Counted from the first letter of the stretch, positions 39,201-51,245 are shown. The stretch: 64,000 nucleotides of DNA from Siphonodentalium dalli (GCA_032622095.1 CP136066.1:97733319-97797318); one strand, 5' to 3'. Numbers and translations: made by a program. The notes: generated by a model from the letters alone, not told the origin.

Positions 39201-39998
39201 TCAAAGTGGTAAAATGCCAAAAATCGCATTTCTGGTCCGATTTTCACGGAATAAACGGCATTATAGGGCAAATAATGAAGATTCCACACAAACATTTTAC
39301 CACCCATATATATAAATATAGAATAATTAAGATTTCACCCAATCCAGTTTCCATACCGTCCACCCAACCCATTGGGTTTTCATGCCGTGCCTCCCAAAGT
39401 GGTAATATGCCAATAATCGCAATTCTGGTCCGATTTTCACGGAATAAACGGCATTTAGGGTGGCCATTGAAGTGTAATTAAGATTCCACACAAAGTGATA
39501 ACATGCCCAAAATTGCATTTCTGGTCAGATTTTCATGGAATAAACGGCTTTAATTTGTAGGTCGGCGTTGACGAATAGTTAAGATTCCACACAAACTTTT
39601 TACCACACACAACCCACTAGATTTGTATACTATACTACACAATGTGGTAAAATTCCCAAAGTCGCATTTCTGATCTCATTTCCACGGAATCAAGGGCATT
39701 GTATGGTAGCCGTTGACGAATAATTAAGATTCCACGCAAACATATTACCACCCAACGCACAGGGTTCCCATACCATACCATCCAAAGTGGTAAAATGCCA
39801 AAATTTTGAATTTTTGGTCCGATTTGCCCGGAATAAGAAACATTGTAGGGTGGCGTTGACGCATAATTAAGATTCCACCCAAAAGTTTTACCATCCAAAC
39901 TGATAAAATGCCAAAACATTACATTTCTGATGCGATTTTCACAGAATAAACGACATTGTAAGGTGACCGTTAACAAATAATTAGGATTCCACACAAAC
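36238..39998. repeat. ~140-bp satellite array with higher-order structure
   Basis: Roughly 27 units share AAGATTCCACACAAACATTT, TACCACCCAACCCACTGGGT, CCAAAGTGGTAAAATGCCCA, AAATCGCATTT, TGGTCCGATTTTCACGGAAT and TGGTGGCCGTTGACGAATAA. Each unit contains an inverse pair (TTTTACCAC and GTGGTAAAA). Blocks at 37331-38474 and 38475 to about 39490 repeat the same series of unit variants, so there is a second period of about 1.12-1.14 kb. Open frames here are by-products of the repeat. Confidence 0.95.
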
Positions 39999-40326
39999 AT
40001 TCTCTCTCTCGCACACAGAAGCAACTGCCCTTCGGGACCTTATATCCTGGAATCATGTTTTTCGCAACCCCACTCCCTGCATAAGACAGAAAAAATAGTG
40101 GCTTGGTATGGTCATATTGAATTATAATAGAATATAGTATAGACTACAACTATACAACTATTTATAATAGTTGAATTTAGAATGTGCCAGACCGGATCAT
40201 AGACGGTTGTACAGATAGATGTACTCATGGGAATCCCGATGGAGATTTCGACAGCATACCCTCCTAGTTAAACAACTCCATCATAGTCACTATCGTTCCA
40301 CTGGAGCCTTCTATAATTCTTTACAA

Positions 40327-40779
40327 TTAAAGGTACTCAATCCGATCAGTCGCTCCTAAATTACCATTTCTTTGGTTTCGGGGGTAAAAAATATTTGATT
40401 CGAGTCGAGGAACCCACCCATCAAAGCTCAGAGCGATCAGATATTGATTTTTGAAGTCTGTTATTTCTCAAGATCTGCAGTAATAAGTGGCCCAGAAACA
40501 TGTGGTCAAACGGGCGGATGAAGATGGATAACTCTAAAATCAAGTGGTTATTATTACCACTTGATTTTAGAGTTATCCATCTTCATCTGCAAGAACCGTT
40601 TGACGTGTTTCTGTGCCACTTATTACTGCAGATCTCCAGAAATAACTAACTTCAAAAATCGATATCTGATCACTCTGAGCTTTGATGGGTGGGTTCTTTG
40701 ACTTAAATCAAATATTTTTTACACTTGAAGCCAAACAAATAGTAATTTAGGAGCGTCTGATCGAATTGAGTACCTTTAA
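40327..40779. mobile_element. 453-bp foldback TTAA MITE
   Basis: TTAA at both ends; TTAAAGGTACTCAATCCGAT and its inverse. The whole element folds around GATAACTCTAAAATCAAGTG and its inverse at the centre. This is the cleanest copy of the family. Confidence 0.92.
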
Positions 40780-40844
40780 CATTTAGACCAAATACTCAAA
40801 ATGATTATGTGATTCCCACTTGACCCCAAGACAATCTATTACTA

Positions 40845-41561
40845 TCTATATTTTCTAATAAAACTTAAATATGTTTGTTTGTCCTCTTATAGGCGACCAA
40901 ACGTCTGGACCATCTGAGCTAAACATTTGTATATATGAGTAATTTTACCCAGTGAGTGTTATTAGATGGGTCCCTTTCATCCTCAGATGTCTTAAAAAGT
41001 CACTAATAATTATTTTATATATATTTTTCTAGACGCAACCGAACGGTTGGTCCACTGGAGCAGAAAATGTGTACGTATTTGGTTATTTTTCTCGCAAAAT
41101 CTTATTAGATATGTCCCGTTGACCGCAGATGCCTTAAAACGGCACTTATAGTTAATTTAACTAAATTATTTATTATACACCCAAACTGGTTGCGATATAT
41201 ATGATCAGTGAAAATTTAAACATGGGTATAAATTGACCAGTAGAGTGTCAAGACGGCTTAAAGTGGGACTAATAAATCAGATGATCAATAAAGAGCTTTT
41301 ATTATCAGCCCAGATGATATGTGGGAAAATTGGTGCACACAAATAAAATGATGTGGGGTAGATGCTATTGGCCTCAAATAATTTAAATGGGCACTAATAA
41401 TTAGCCATAAAGAGTGTTTATTATCAACTTAAAAGATGGGTGTAACTTTATCTGGAAATGAAATAGGTACTCTTTACCCAAGATAATTATTTAGAATGAC
41501 TTGAAGGGCCACAAATAACTTAATAATTCTTTACCCGAGCAATGCCGGGTACCCCAGCTAG
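40845..41561 (+). mobile_element. Non-autonomous Helitron, 717 bp
   Basis: It begins TCTATATTTTCTAATAAAAC with GTTTGTTTGTCC following. It ends with the hairpin ACCCGAGCAATGCCGGGT, a short spacer and CTAG. The base before is A (40844) and the base after is T (41562), the insertion site expected of Helitrons. No coding sequence. Confidence 0.85.
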
Positions 41562-41789
41562 TCTACTATATAGTTAAATGTTCATGTATATCCTCGAACT
41601 ATCAACCCAAACAAATATGGCACTGATTTTGTGCAAATGTAAATAAAACAGTCAGCATGATAATGGAAGTAAAACAAATTATTCATGTGTCACGTGTTGA
41701 CAGGTCAATACGCGGAACAAGATCACAGTCACATGTGCGCTTCCAAGATTGCCTAAAGCACAATTTACGATTAAACAGTCGACACACGA
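41562..41789. other. No recognisable feature
   Basis: Short unassigned stretch. Confidence 0.4.
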
Positions 41790-41938
41790 TTGCCCAAGTA
41801 AATTAATCGACCTCTTAACCACAGCAGAGGCGAGATCTTTCCGATGAATGGCAACAAGCCATATTTCCGACTAAATCCTGAAAAGTTACCCATAATTCTG
41901 CTGTGGTTAAGAGGTCGATTAATTAGAGCATTACTGTA
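41790..41938. mobile_element. 221-bp MITE family, copy with deleted left half
   Basis: GAATGGCAACAAGCCATATT through GGTCGATTAATTAGAGCATTACTGTA matches the right arm of 8021-8241. Only the outer part of the left arm (AATCGACCTCTTAACCACAGCAG) remains. Confidence 0.82.
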
Positions 41939-42300
41939 TATCCGATTTCCGAATGTTATATAAACATGTGTCTGTACGTGTTGGGAACAAATCAAGTTTT
42001 TGTTGACATGAGTAGCTCGGATTACCGACAAGTGTTCGGAACGTGGTTCTAAAATAAATTCTTCTATTGAATTATTATAGCTTTTGATCATACATATAAC
42101 CCACAATGTAGTTCAGTATTCACTGATTTATTACACAAGGGAGATGATGCCTTCGCTGTGCACAGTTCAGAAGGTGGCAATGTCTCTACCCTCTTTGGGT
42201 GGGGGTGGAGTAACAAAGCATTTAGATTCATATAATTTTACTTATATCATTTAATATTAGGTATTTAAATGTATGATATTAATTAGGCCCTGTCTGATTT
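41939..42300. other. No recognisable feature
   Basis: Unassigned; a short T-rich and G-run stretch near 42200. Confidence 0.4.
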
Positions 42301-44285
42301 CACCCGTCGTTAAGTGGACCTGTGCTATGATGCATTTGTGTCCTGCAAATGTGCTATGATGCAGCTGTGTCCTGCTAATGTGCTATATGCTGTTAACAAT
42401 GAAAGTGTCGATGAAACTGTAGCTCAACTTGAAGAGGGGATAATTTCATGTGGTACAGTCAATTTAGTGATTAGGAATGCAGAAAGCTGAAATTTCTTAA
42501 CTAATACTAGATATCAACATGAAGATATATATATATATATTTAAATCCAAGATGGCCACTGGATTCAAAAACATTTGATAGATCCCATCTAGTAGATCAA
42601 TATGAAATTTGGTGATAAATGAATGATTGAAGTGCACTGTAGGGTGTTCTAAAGGATTTAGTCATGCAAAAGAGTAAAATTGAAAATAGCTGCCGGTCGC
42701 ATTGTTTTTAACGAAATTCAGAAAAATTAGATGACGCCCATCTTGTTGTCATCCCAAAGATCCATGTGAAGTTTTGTGATGATCGGACAAGTAGGATGTC
42801 GTCTGTAGGGTGTAACAACGGATTTAGTCAATATAAAGAGTAAAATCCAAGATGGCCACTGACCCCTGACTGACCACCATGTTTTTTTCACCCCACTGAT
42901 CCATAAGATGTTTGGTGATGATCAGATGAGGGATGTGGTCTGTTGGTTGTGCCCAAGGATTTAGTCATGCAAAGAGTGAAATCAAAGATGGCTGCCAACA
43001 GCAATGTTTTATGGCTGAATGACCCCAAAATGACTCGTTCCCATCTACAGGTCAATATTAACATCCACAACAAATTTCATAATGATCAGACAAACACTCC
43101 GGCCTGTAGCCTGTGCTAATGGATTGAATTTTGAAATCCAAGATGGCGGCCATGTTTTTTTTTTACCGAATCATCCCAACAACGACTCGTTCCCATCTAC
43201 ATGTCAATGTCAACAGCCATGACAAATTTCATAGTGATCGGACCAAAGGTACGTCTTGTAGCCCATGCCAAAGGATTTAGTCATGCAAAGATTAAAATCC
43301 AAGATGGCTGGCGGAGGCCATGATTTATGGCCGAATGACCCCAAAATGACTCGTTCCTATCAACATGTCAATGTCAACAGCCATGACAAATTTCATAATG
43401 ATCTGACCAAAGGTATGTCTTGTAGCCAAGCCAAAGGAATTATTCATGCAAAGAGTAAAATCCAAGATGGCTTCCGGCAGCAATGTTTTATGGCCGAATG
43501 ACCTCAAAATGACTCGTTCCTATCTGCATGTCAATGTCAACATTCATGACAAATTTCATGATGATCCGACCAAAGGTACGACCTGTAGCCCATGCCAAAG
43601 GATTTAGTCATTCAAAGAGTGCTAATGGATTGAATTTTGAAATCAAAGATGGCCACTGGCTGGCGGCAATGTTTTTTGCCGAATGACCCCAAAATGAGTC
43701 GTTCCCATCTACATGTCAATGTCAACAGCCATGACAAATTTCAGAATGATCCAACCAAAGGTACGATCTGTAGCCCATGCTAATGGAAATTGTTGACGGA
43801 CATCTCCATGCACACACAGACAAAGGATACCAAGCTATTGCAATACCTCAAAGTTTACAAGCTAAAAAGTACCATTATATTTTTTTAATATGCTTTTTCA
43901 CGGTGTTCCAATAATCTGAACATATCTAGGAAACGCCATTAACCGTATCAAACATTCAAAAACATTTTTATTGCAAAATAGTTTTAATACTGGTTTCATT
44001 AGTTGTTGAAAATGGACAATAATCAAGATAGTTATTCACATGGTTTTAGAAACACCAGCTCAGGCATTATATTTTTCAAAAATATAAATGTTCTTGAATG
44101 TTTCATACACACTGTTTTCTCTCAAATCACTCGGATTAGCCAAACACCGCGAAAATAATAACTTTAGAAAATATAACAGTACTTTTTCGTAACAGCATCA
44201 GTTTGCCCTACCCGCATCATAGCAATTCAGCAGGACCACCAGCATCATAGCATATTAGCAGGACCACTTGACCAGGGGTCGAATT
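42300..44285. mobile_element. Probable foldback (relative of 8949-9470) with array inside
   Basis: The left end has TTAAGTGGACCTGTGCTATGATGC-like repeats (42310-42395). The right end (43900-44285) matches the inverse of the intron 1 element, ending GACCACTTGACCAGGGG. The tandem-repeat element at 42402-43870 would then lie within it. The left arm is weak. Confidence 0.5.
42402..43870 (+). mobile_element. Tandem-repeat element A (~160-bp units)
   Basis: The start is GAAAGTGTCGATGAAACTGT and AGCTCAACTT. The body has about eight units beginning near 42546, 42675, 42844, 42983, 43135, 43297, 43460 and 43641, with CCAAGATGGC, GAATGACCCCAAAATGACTC, CATGACAAATTTCATAATGA and TCAAAGAGT-like parts. The end has GGAAATTGTTGACGGACAT and a decayed ACAC stretch. 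It is the most diverged of the three. Confidence 0.82.
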
Positions 44286-44388
44286 GACACTATAAAACCA
44301 GCTTCTGTACGTTTTCTATAGCAGAAAATTATTATAACGAACCCACTAACCCTTCCATGATGGTCACAGGAGCTGCACTGGTGCAACA
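44286..44388. other. Short spacer between two repeat elements
   Basis: No feature recognised. Confidence 0.4.
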
Positions 44389-45861
44389 CTAATGAAAGTG
44401 TCAATGACACTGTAGCTCAACTTGGAAAGGGAATAATTTAATGTATTACAGTCAATGGAGCGATTAGGAATGTGGAAAGTTGAATGTCTAATACTAGTTT
44501 ATAGACATGAAGAGAAAAGTAAAATCCAAGATGGCTGCTGGCGGCCATGTTTTCGGCCGAATGAGTCGTTCCCATCTACATGTCATCGTTAACATCCATG
44601 ACAAATTTTATGGCGATCAGACTAAAGGTACGACCTGTAGCCCATGCTAAAGAATTTAGTCATACAAAGAGTAAAATCCAAGATGGCTGCTGGCGGCCAT
44701 GTTTTTTGGCCAAATGACCCCAAAATTACTCGTTCCCATCTACATGTCAATATTAACATCCATGACAAATTTCATGATGATCAGACGAACAGTACGACCT
44801 GTGGCCCATGATAATGGATTAAATTTTGAAATCCAAGATGGCCACTGGCGGCCATGTTTTTTGTCCGAATGACCCCAAAATGACTCGTTCCCATTTACAT
44901 TCCAATTTCAACAGCCATGACAAATTTCATGATAATCAGACTAAAGGTACGACCTATAGCCCGTGCTAAAGGATTTAGTCATACTAAGAGTAAAATCCAA
45001 GATGGCTACTGGCGGCCATGTTTTTTTGTCCGAATGACCCCAAAATGACTCGTTCCCATCTACATGTCATTATTAACATTCATGACAAATTTTATGATGA
45101 TCAGACTAAAGGTACGACCTGTAGCCCGTGCTAAAGGATTTAGTCATACAAAGAGTAAAATCCAAGATGGCTGCTGGCGGCCATGTTTTTTGGCCGAATG
45201 ACCCCAAAATGACTCGTTCCCATCTACATGTCATTATTAACATTCTTGACAAATTTTATGATGATCAGACTAAAAGTAGGACCTGCAGCCCGTGCTAAAG
45301 GATTTAGTCATACAAAGAGTAAAATCCAAGATGGCTGCTGGCGACCATGTTCTTTGGCCGAATGACCCCAAAATTACTCGTTCCCATCTACATGTCATTG
45401 TTAATATCCATGACAAATTTTATGATGATTAGACTAAAGGTACGACCTGCAGCCCGTGCTAAAGAATTTAGTCATACAAAGAGTAAAATCCAAGATGGCT
45501 GCTGGCAGCCATGTTTTTGGGCCGAATGACCCCAAAATTACTCGTTCCCATCTACATGTCAATATTAACATCCATGACAAATTTCATGATGATCAGACAA
45601 ACAGTACGGCCTGTAGACCGTGCTAATGGATTGAATTTTGAAATCAAAGATGGCCACTGGCGGCCATGTTTTTTTTCCGAATGACCCCAAAATTAATCAT
45701 TCTGGTCTAAATGTTGATGTCAACAGCTATGACAAATTTCATAATGATCCGACCAAAGGTACGACCTGTTGACGCCTTACGTACACACGCACACACGACG
45801 ACGGATGACAAAGCCATGGCAATAGCTCAAACTTTACAAAGTAAAGTTGAGCTAAAAATCA
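44389..45861 (+). mobile_element. Tandem-repeat element B (~160-bp units)
   Basis: It starts with AATGAAAGTGTCAATGACAC and TGTAGCTCAACTT. Eight units begin near 44524, 44675, 44831, 44995, 45161, 45327, 45489 and 45641. The end is ACACACGCACACACGACGAC, CCATGGCAATAGCTCAAACT and AAGTTGAGCTAAAA. TAGCTCAACTT and AAGTTGAGCTA form an 11-bp inverse pair near the termini. The architecture recalls the pearl/Helentron-type elements of bivalves. Confidence 0.88.
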
Positions 45862-45923
45862 TGTGCCAATGCAGTCTTATATATGCGAGTCTCCCACATG
45901 ATGGCTCGGTGGTCCAGTGGTTA

Positions 45924-46010
45924 AATCATAAATCATCAATCATAAATCATAATCATAAATAAGAATCGTAAATAAGAAAAGTAAATCATCATAAATCAGA
46001 ATCATAAAAT
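45924..46010. repeat. AAATCAT-type microsatellite
   Basis: AAATCATAAATCATCAATCA and similar, following GGCTCGGTGGTCCAGTGGTTA (45894-45914), which resembles a tRNA A box. The pair may be a very short SINE remnant. Confidence 0.6.
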
Positions 46011-46429
46011 ATATAGGGATGTCACAATGACTGATATCAAATAATACATTTGGCATGGACATCCATGGATAGCAGGCCTATTGTATTACAATGATCTCAC
46101 AAAGATATATAGTTTTGATGACTTGGAGGAAAGCAATAATTACGTTAAATTTTCACAACAAAACAGTGGGGCAAAGCAAGCTATGAAGCTAGTGAAATTT
46201 TGTATATAATGTTGTAATAGCCCCATGATTCCAGAATAACAGTTAACAGAGAGGGGTGAATCCTGCATACCGGTTAATAAAATATTGAATACATATTGAA
46301 TCCCACATATAACTGGACATAGATAAAGCAACAAAAATAATCTGATTATAAAAATTAAGCAGTTATAAGAACAAATTAACAAATTTATCATCAGCGGGCT
46401 TCTATATATATAAAAGGGAATACCTGCAT
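46011..46429. other. No recognisable feature
   Basis: Unassigned AT-rich sequence. Confidence 0.4.
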
Positions 46430-46760
46430 TTTTGGCATGAAACTTTTTATAGCATCGTTGGAATCTATGGGTTCATCTGATAACTTGTCAATATTTCAAG
46501 TATAAATGTCATTTTCGATTTTGTTCAGAGAAATTTGTGTTCTAAAATGTTTTATCTGGGTTTCCTGCCAAAATGTTTCGTTAATTTTGAAATTTCGTAA
46601 TTTATATTTATGAAACTGTTCCTGGTAGGACAATTCTGATTGGATTGTTTTGAGGAGGGATGGCCGGAGGGCGTGTCCTCTATATCCTGAGTAACAGAGG
46701 CTAACAAAGCCACAGAAATTTTCAAAACTAAAACCGTTGCAGCTCACAGATTGCTACTTT
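46430..46760. repeat. Dispersed repeat, copy 2 (pair of 20870-21335)
   Basis: See the first copy. The minus-strand frame here is open over about 80 codons but matches no family I know. Confidence 0.55.
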
Positions 46761-46831
46761 TTCTTCTAAAGTGTGGTATAAGACCATAAAATCATGTTTT
46801 ATCATCAACTAGAAAATAATTGAATATTATT

Positions 46832-46973
46832 AGTTATCTTCGGCAACATCGGGGGTACATGGAGATTTAATACCTGGATGATGATTTTGAACCCCGAGGC
46901 GGAGCCGAGGGGTTCAAAAAGAGACATCCAGGTATTAAATCTCCATGTACCCCACGATGTTGCCGGAGATAAC
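46832..46973. repeat. 142-bp hairpin
   Basis: GTTATCTTCGGCAACATCG, GGTACATGGAGATTTAATAC and their inverses pair around a GC-rich centre, CCCCGAGGCGGAGCCGAGGGG, which is itself an inverse repeat. Confidence 0.88.
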
Positions 46974-46976
46974 GAT

Positions 46977-47318
46977 TTTGTCCCCACAACAATAACCATG
47001 TCTCCTTAATTTAAGTGTGTTTTTCATAGGTTATCCGATTAATTCACACCAATAAGAATAATTCAGTAGCTGACCTAAGGACCCGGCGTCAGGTGACGTC
47101 AAATTCGGCGTGCGAGAGCAACGTCACGATTGGTGGAAACTGCCAGTTCAAGGGTCATTCATATACCCCCGATGTTTCACGTGCTCATATACCCCCGATG
47201 TTTGGCGCACATTCTCTTATACCCCGCTGTCAAGGGTGACGGGGGACATGGTGATTTAAACGTGGCGTTGTAGCCAATCAGATTGCTAGCTACAACCGGA
47301 TGTGGGGACAAGAAAGTA
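46977..47318. repeat. Segment bounded by TTGTCCCCACA inverse ends
   Basis: TTGTCCCCACA at the left and TGTGGGGACAA at the right bound about 340 bp. It holds a doublet of CATATACCCCCGATGTTT (47159 and 47185). It may form one element with the hairpin before it. Confidence 0.5.
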
Positions 47319-47736
47319 TATCAACTATAACAACTGTGATATAATGTGTTATTGTGCAAAGTTATTGGCAGATACCAATTATAGTTCAGAGATTTACTTG
47401 TGTCTCCTGAACAATTCATTTTCCTGGGTTACGACCATTTAGAAGCCCACCAACGTCACTCAATCGCAAGATTTTACACTCACTCATTCGACTCTCAAAT
47501 TTTGACATGACACATCTGAAGACACAACAAGTGTACATTCCTGTGGTGGACTCACACTATTGGTTCGAGTAGTCCAATTCCTTGTGACGTCATCCTGTAT
47601 GATCATTGAGGTGACATGTATACAGCTTGTTAATTGTGCATGCACATGTGATAAGTTGATAACAGGCATGGTATTGTTGTGAGGGTATCCAGTGTTTTGT
47701 GAACCAATGTGGCCTGATTGTTTAAAGTCGCATTTA
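47319..47736. other. No recognisable feature
   Basis: Unassigned. Confidence 0.4.
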
Positions 47737-47798
47737 GATGACTGTGTTGCATTGGTCGGTTGCGGTAGATGACTGTGTTGCATTGGCCGGTTGCGGTA
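47737..47798. repeat. 31-bp doublet
   Basis: GATGACTGTGTTGCATTGG and the following CGGTTGCGGTA occur twice in a row with one difference. Confidence 0.85.
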
Positions 47799-47818
47799 TA
47801 ACACAAAGCTCCCAATTG

Positions 47819-47987
47819 TACAGGATTTTCAGAATTTAGTCGGAAATATGGCGTGTTGCCATTCATTGGAAAACTCTCACTGAGAGCTTTCCGATGAATG
47901 GCAACAAGCCATATTTCCGACTAAATCCTGAAAATTACCCATATTTCTGATGCAGTTAAGGAGTCAATTATTTAGGGCATTACTGTA
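47819..47987. mobile_element. 221-bp MITE family, left end shortened
   Basis: It folds around ACTCTCACTGAGAGCT and ends GGGCATTACTGTA. The outer ~45 bp of the left arm are missing. Confidence 0.85.
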
Positions 47988-49208
47988 GCTGATAAATTTT
48001 ATGTTGGAATAAATGCAATATTGCAAATCAATCTATATAAAATGAATTCTACAATAATGCCAACATCCCTAAATCTTGATTATCATAAACAGAAGTCAAA
48101 TTTCCTTCGAATTTGCAGACTGAGACGCCATCTTCGGTCAATTTAATACAAGAAATGTCACGATGCATACACTTAATTACCATATAAGTTATGCGTGGGA
48201 CTAGCATTGCATGAAAATACAATCTCCCCATTTGAGTGTGTCAACAGATACAAGGACGCATCACAGCCATTTTAAATGCCTTAGTGGAATTTCCTGCGCT
48301 CCAATTTCAATGCACAATGCAACAGACTCATTCCAATTCACAATACAACAGACTCATCTAAACACTCAACACTTAACAGGGTCATTAGCTTCCGTCTGCA
48401 GCTATTACGGTTGATGACGGGATTAGCAGTTTGTACTATCAGATCAAAGATCCTGTTAGACTTTGACCCACATTTTAGGAATTCAAACAATCTCATTGAA
48501 TGCAATTCTGAAAGGCAATAATGGTGTTGTGAAACTGAAATGGATGATCAGCGAAAAACGTGACAATTAAAATTCAATCAAGTTGAAAGTTCAATCAAGT
48601 TGGAAGTTCAACCAGTATTCAGTAATCAAAAGGCTATACAATTAATTTCGCTTATCTGCATAGCGTTGGTGCACACCTTTTTTATACAATTAACAGAATA
48701 TGCATAAAACCAGAATCACCCCATACCCTCATTTTAGACTTTTAGTTTATTTTATATGACCATGGCGAAATCGGTCAATACAAAATTTTTATTAATTTTG
48801 TACAGTTGTTGTAAATTTCTATTATGTCAATAAACAGTTTCTTTCATATTTATTTGTTGAAATTTATATTGTTACATACGTCGGCACCATGAGGTGGCAA
48901 AATTTTCGTATGCATAAAAGCAGAATACCATGTGACTTCACACAAATAAACACTAAAAAAAGTCTTTTATGAAAAAATGGTTTGGTGCATTCAAATTTAT
49001 GCAAATATCCAAATTATGCATTTGAGCCATATACAACTGATTGAAATTGACTGTACTAAGTTAGAATTGGGATTCTAAGATCTTGGTAAGATAGCACCGA
49101 GCACTTTCTTTCCCCAATAAACATCAATTTTGCATGCAACAACTGATCGGATGTTTTAAAGACCTCTCGTTATGCTGATAGTATACAGATGCGGAGATAG
49201 AGTAATAT
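47988..49208. other. Intergenic, no gene recognised
   Basis: Only a small doublet, GTTCAATCAAGTTG, near 48588-48605 stands out. Confidence 0.4.
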
Positions 49209-50612
49209 AATGAAAGTGTCAATGACACTGTAGCTCAACTTAGGTAGGGGAATAATTTAATGGTCGACAGTAAATGGAGGAATAGGAACAGTGCTAATTG
49301 AAATGTCTAAGTAAGACTAGATGTACATGTCAATATCAACATTCATAACAGGTTTCATAATGATCGGATCAGGGATGTGGTGATTATGGTGTGCCAAAGG
49401 ATTTATTGATGCAAAGAGTAAATTCTAAAATGGCCACCGGCAGCCATGTTTTTTTTCCGAATTACCTCAAAATGACTTGTTCCCATCTACAGCCTTTACA
49501 AATCTCATAATGATCTGATCAAAGGTATGACCTGTAGCCTGTGCCAATGGATTTCGTCATGCAAAGAGTAAAATCCAAGATGGCTGCTGGCGGCCATGTT
49601 TTTCGGCTGAACGACCCCAAAATGACTCGTTTCCCATCTACATGTCATTGTTAACATACATGACAAATTTCATGAAGTTCCGACCAAAGCTACGACCTGT
49701 AGCCCGCACCAAAGGATTTATTCATGCAAAGAGTAAAATCCAATATGGCTGCTGGCGGACATGTTTTTTAGCCAAACGACGCCAAAATGACTCGTTCCCA
49801 TCTAGATGTTAATATTAACATCCATGATAAATATCATGATGATCAGACCAACAGTACGACCTGTAGCCCGTGCCAATGGATTGAATTTTGAAATCCAAGA
49901 TGGCTGCCAGCGGCCATGTTTTTTGGCCGTATGACCCCAAAATGACTCGTTCCCATATACATGTCAATATCAATATTCATGACAAATTTCATAAAGGTCA
50001 GACCAAAGGTACGACCTGTAACCCGCGCCAAAGGATTTAGTCATGCAAAGAGTAAAATCCAAGATGGCTGCTGGCGGCCATATTTTTTGGCCGAACGACC
50101 CCAAAATCACTCGTTCCCATCTACATGTCATTGTTAATTTCCCTGACAAATTTCATGAAGTTCTGATCAAAACTACGACCTGTAGCCTGCGCCAAAGGAT
50201 TTAGTCATGCAAAGAGTAAAATCCAAGATGGCTGCCAGCGGCCATGTTTTTTGGCCGAACGACCCCAAAATGACTCGTTCCCATCTACATGTCAATATTA
50301 ACATCCATGATAAATTTCATAATGATCAGACGAACAGTACGACCTGTAGCCCGCGCCAATGGATTGAATTTTGAAATCCAAAATGGCCACCAGCAGCCAT
50401 ATTTTTTGGCCGAATGACCCCAAAATGACTCGTTCCCATCTACATGTCAATCTCAACATTCATGCAAAATTTCATAAAGATCAGACCAAAGGTACGACCT
50501 GCAGCCCGCGCCAAAGGAAATTGTTGACGGACACACGGACGCACGCACACACGGACGGCGGACGCCAAGCCATGGCAATAGCTCAAACTTACAAAAGCAA
50601 GTTGAGCTAAAA
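49209..50612 (+). mobile_element. Tandem-repeat element C (~160-bp units)
   Basis: The start is AATGAAAGTGTCAATGACAC and TGTAGCTCAACTT, as in element B. Seven units begin near 49420, 49574, 49738, 49897, 50057, 50219 and 50378. It ends ACGGACGCACGCACACACGG, CCATGGCAATAGCTCAAACT and AAGTTGAGCTAAAA. The next MITE starts immediately. Confidence 0.88.
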
Positions 50613-50865
50613 ACCCTTTCTTTACTAGATAATCATTGAATAGTAGTTCATTAACGAAATGTCACGATAATAAGTTCAACAAAATGAACTTATTATCTGA
50701 ACATTCACCAATGGATATGAATAATAATTCTGCTCTTATATTATCTGTTTTTCTGTCTGTTGTATGCTTGTATTACCTGAACACCCCTCCAACTGAATAA
50801 TAGACCAATCCAATATATACTTTTATAACTGACTGGGAGAATCCAATCAGTAAAGAATGGGTTAA
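50611..50865. mobile_element. TTAA MITE (ATAATAAGTTCAAC core), copy 3
   Basis: It starts AAACCCTTTCTTTACT directly after element C and ends CAGTAAAGAATGGGTTAA, inverse to its start. The core ATAATAAGTTCAACAAAATG folds onto AACTTATTATCTGAACAT. Confidence 0.85.
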
Positions 50866-51053
50866 AACCTGAAACAAAGTAAACTCCCCCCTTCCTTTGT
50901 TCCGCATAATGCCTACGTGTTGCTCATAATTATGCAGTCTGAAAAAACTGTGGCGGGTCAATATTGTAATTTCCACACAATTATTTATATGTCTCTATCA
51001 TGTCAGCCGCATCAATGGGCACTTCATGGAATGTAAATTTAGAATGAGCAGTC
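50866..51053. other. No recognisable feature
   Basis: Short unassigned stretch. Confidence 0.4.
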
Positions 51054-51245
51054 TCAAAGAAGCAGTATTCTTTTCAAACTTTGAACCATTCTAGTCTCTC
51101 TCCTCTGTAATATCTCTAGTTTGGCAGAAAGTCCAATCAGGTGTGGTTTCCATACAACAACACAGTATTCTATGATAGGCTGGACCATTGTGGTATACAA
51201 TCTCTTAAATATGCTTAAGTCAATCTTGGAAAAGGCGATCAATCA
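51054..51245 (-). pseudogene. Non-LTR RT relic, short
   Basis: It reads FKRLYTTMVQPIIEYCVVVW, then KLEILQRRETRMVQSLK. This is the YTT.VRP.LEY...VW and LE..QRR.TRMV segment of CR1/RTE-type RTs. Nothing else of the element is seen. Confidence 0.8.

Noticed and set aside
36238-39998. CRISPR-like appearance of regular repeats
   Set aside because: The whole unit repeats with no unique spacers, and the window is animal DNA.
36370-40024. Many 60-130-codon frames on both strands
   Set aside because: They are all readings of the ~140-bp satellite; phases vary between units and nothing is conserved as protein.
45894-45914. tRNA-like A box before an AAATCAT microsatellite
   Set aside because: Too short for a tRNA gene, no B box.
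43265-45962. Several 60-85-codon frames
   Set aside because: They lie within the ~160-bp tandem units and repeat with them.
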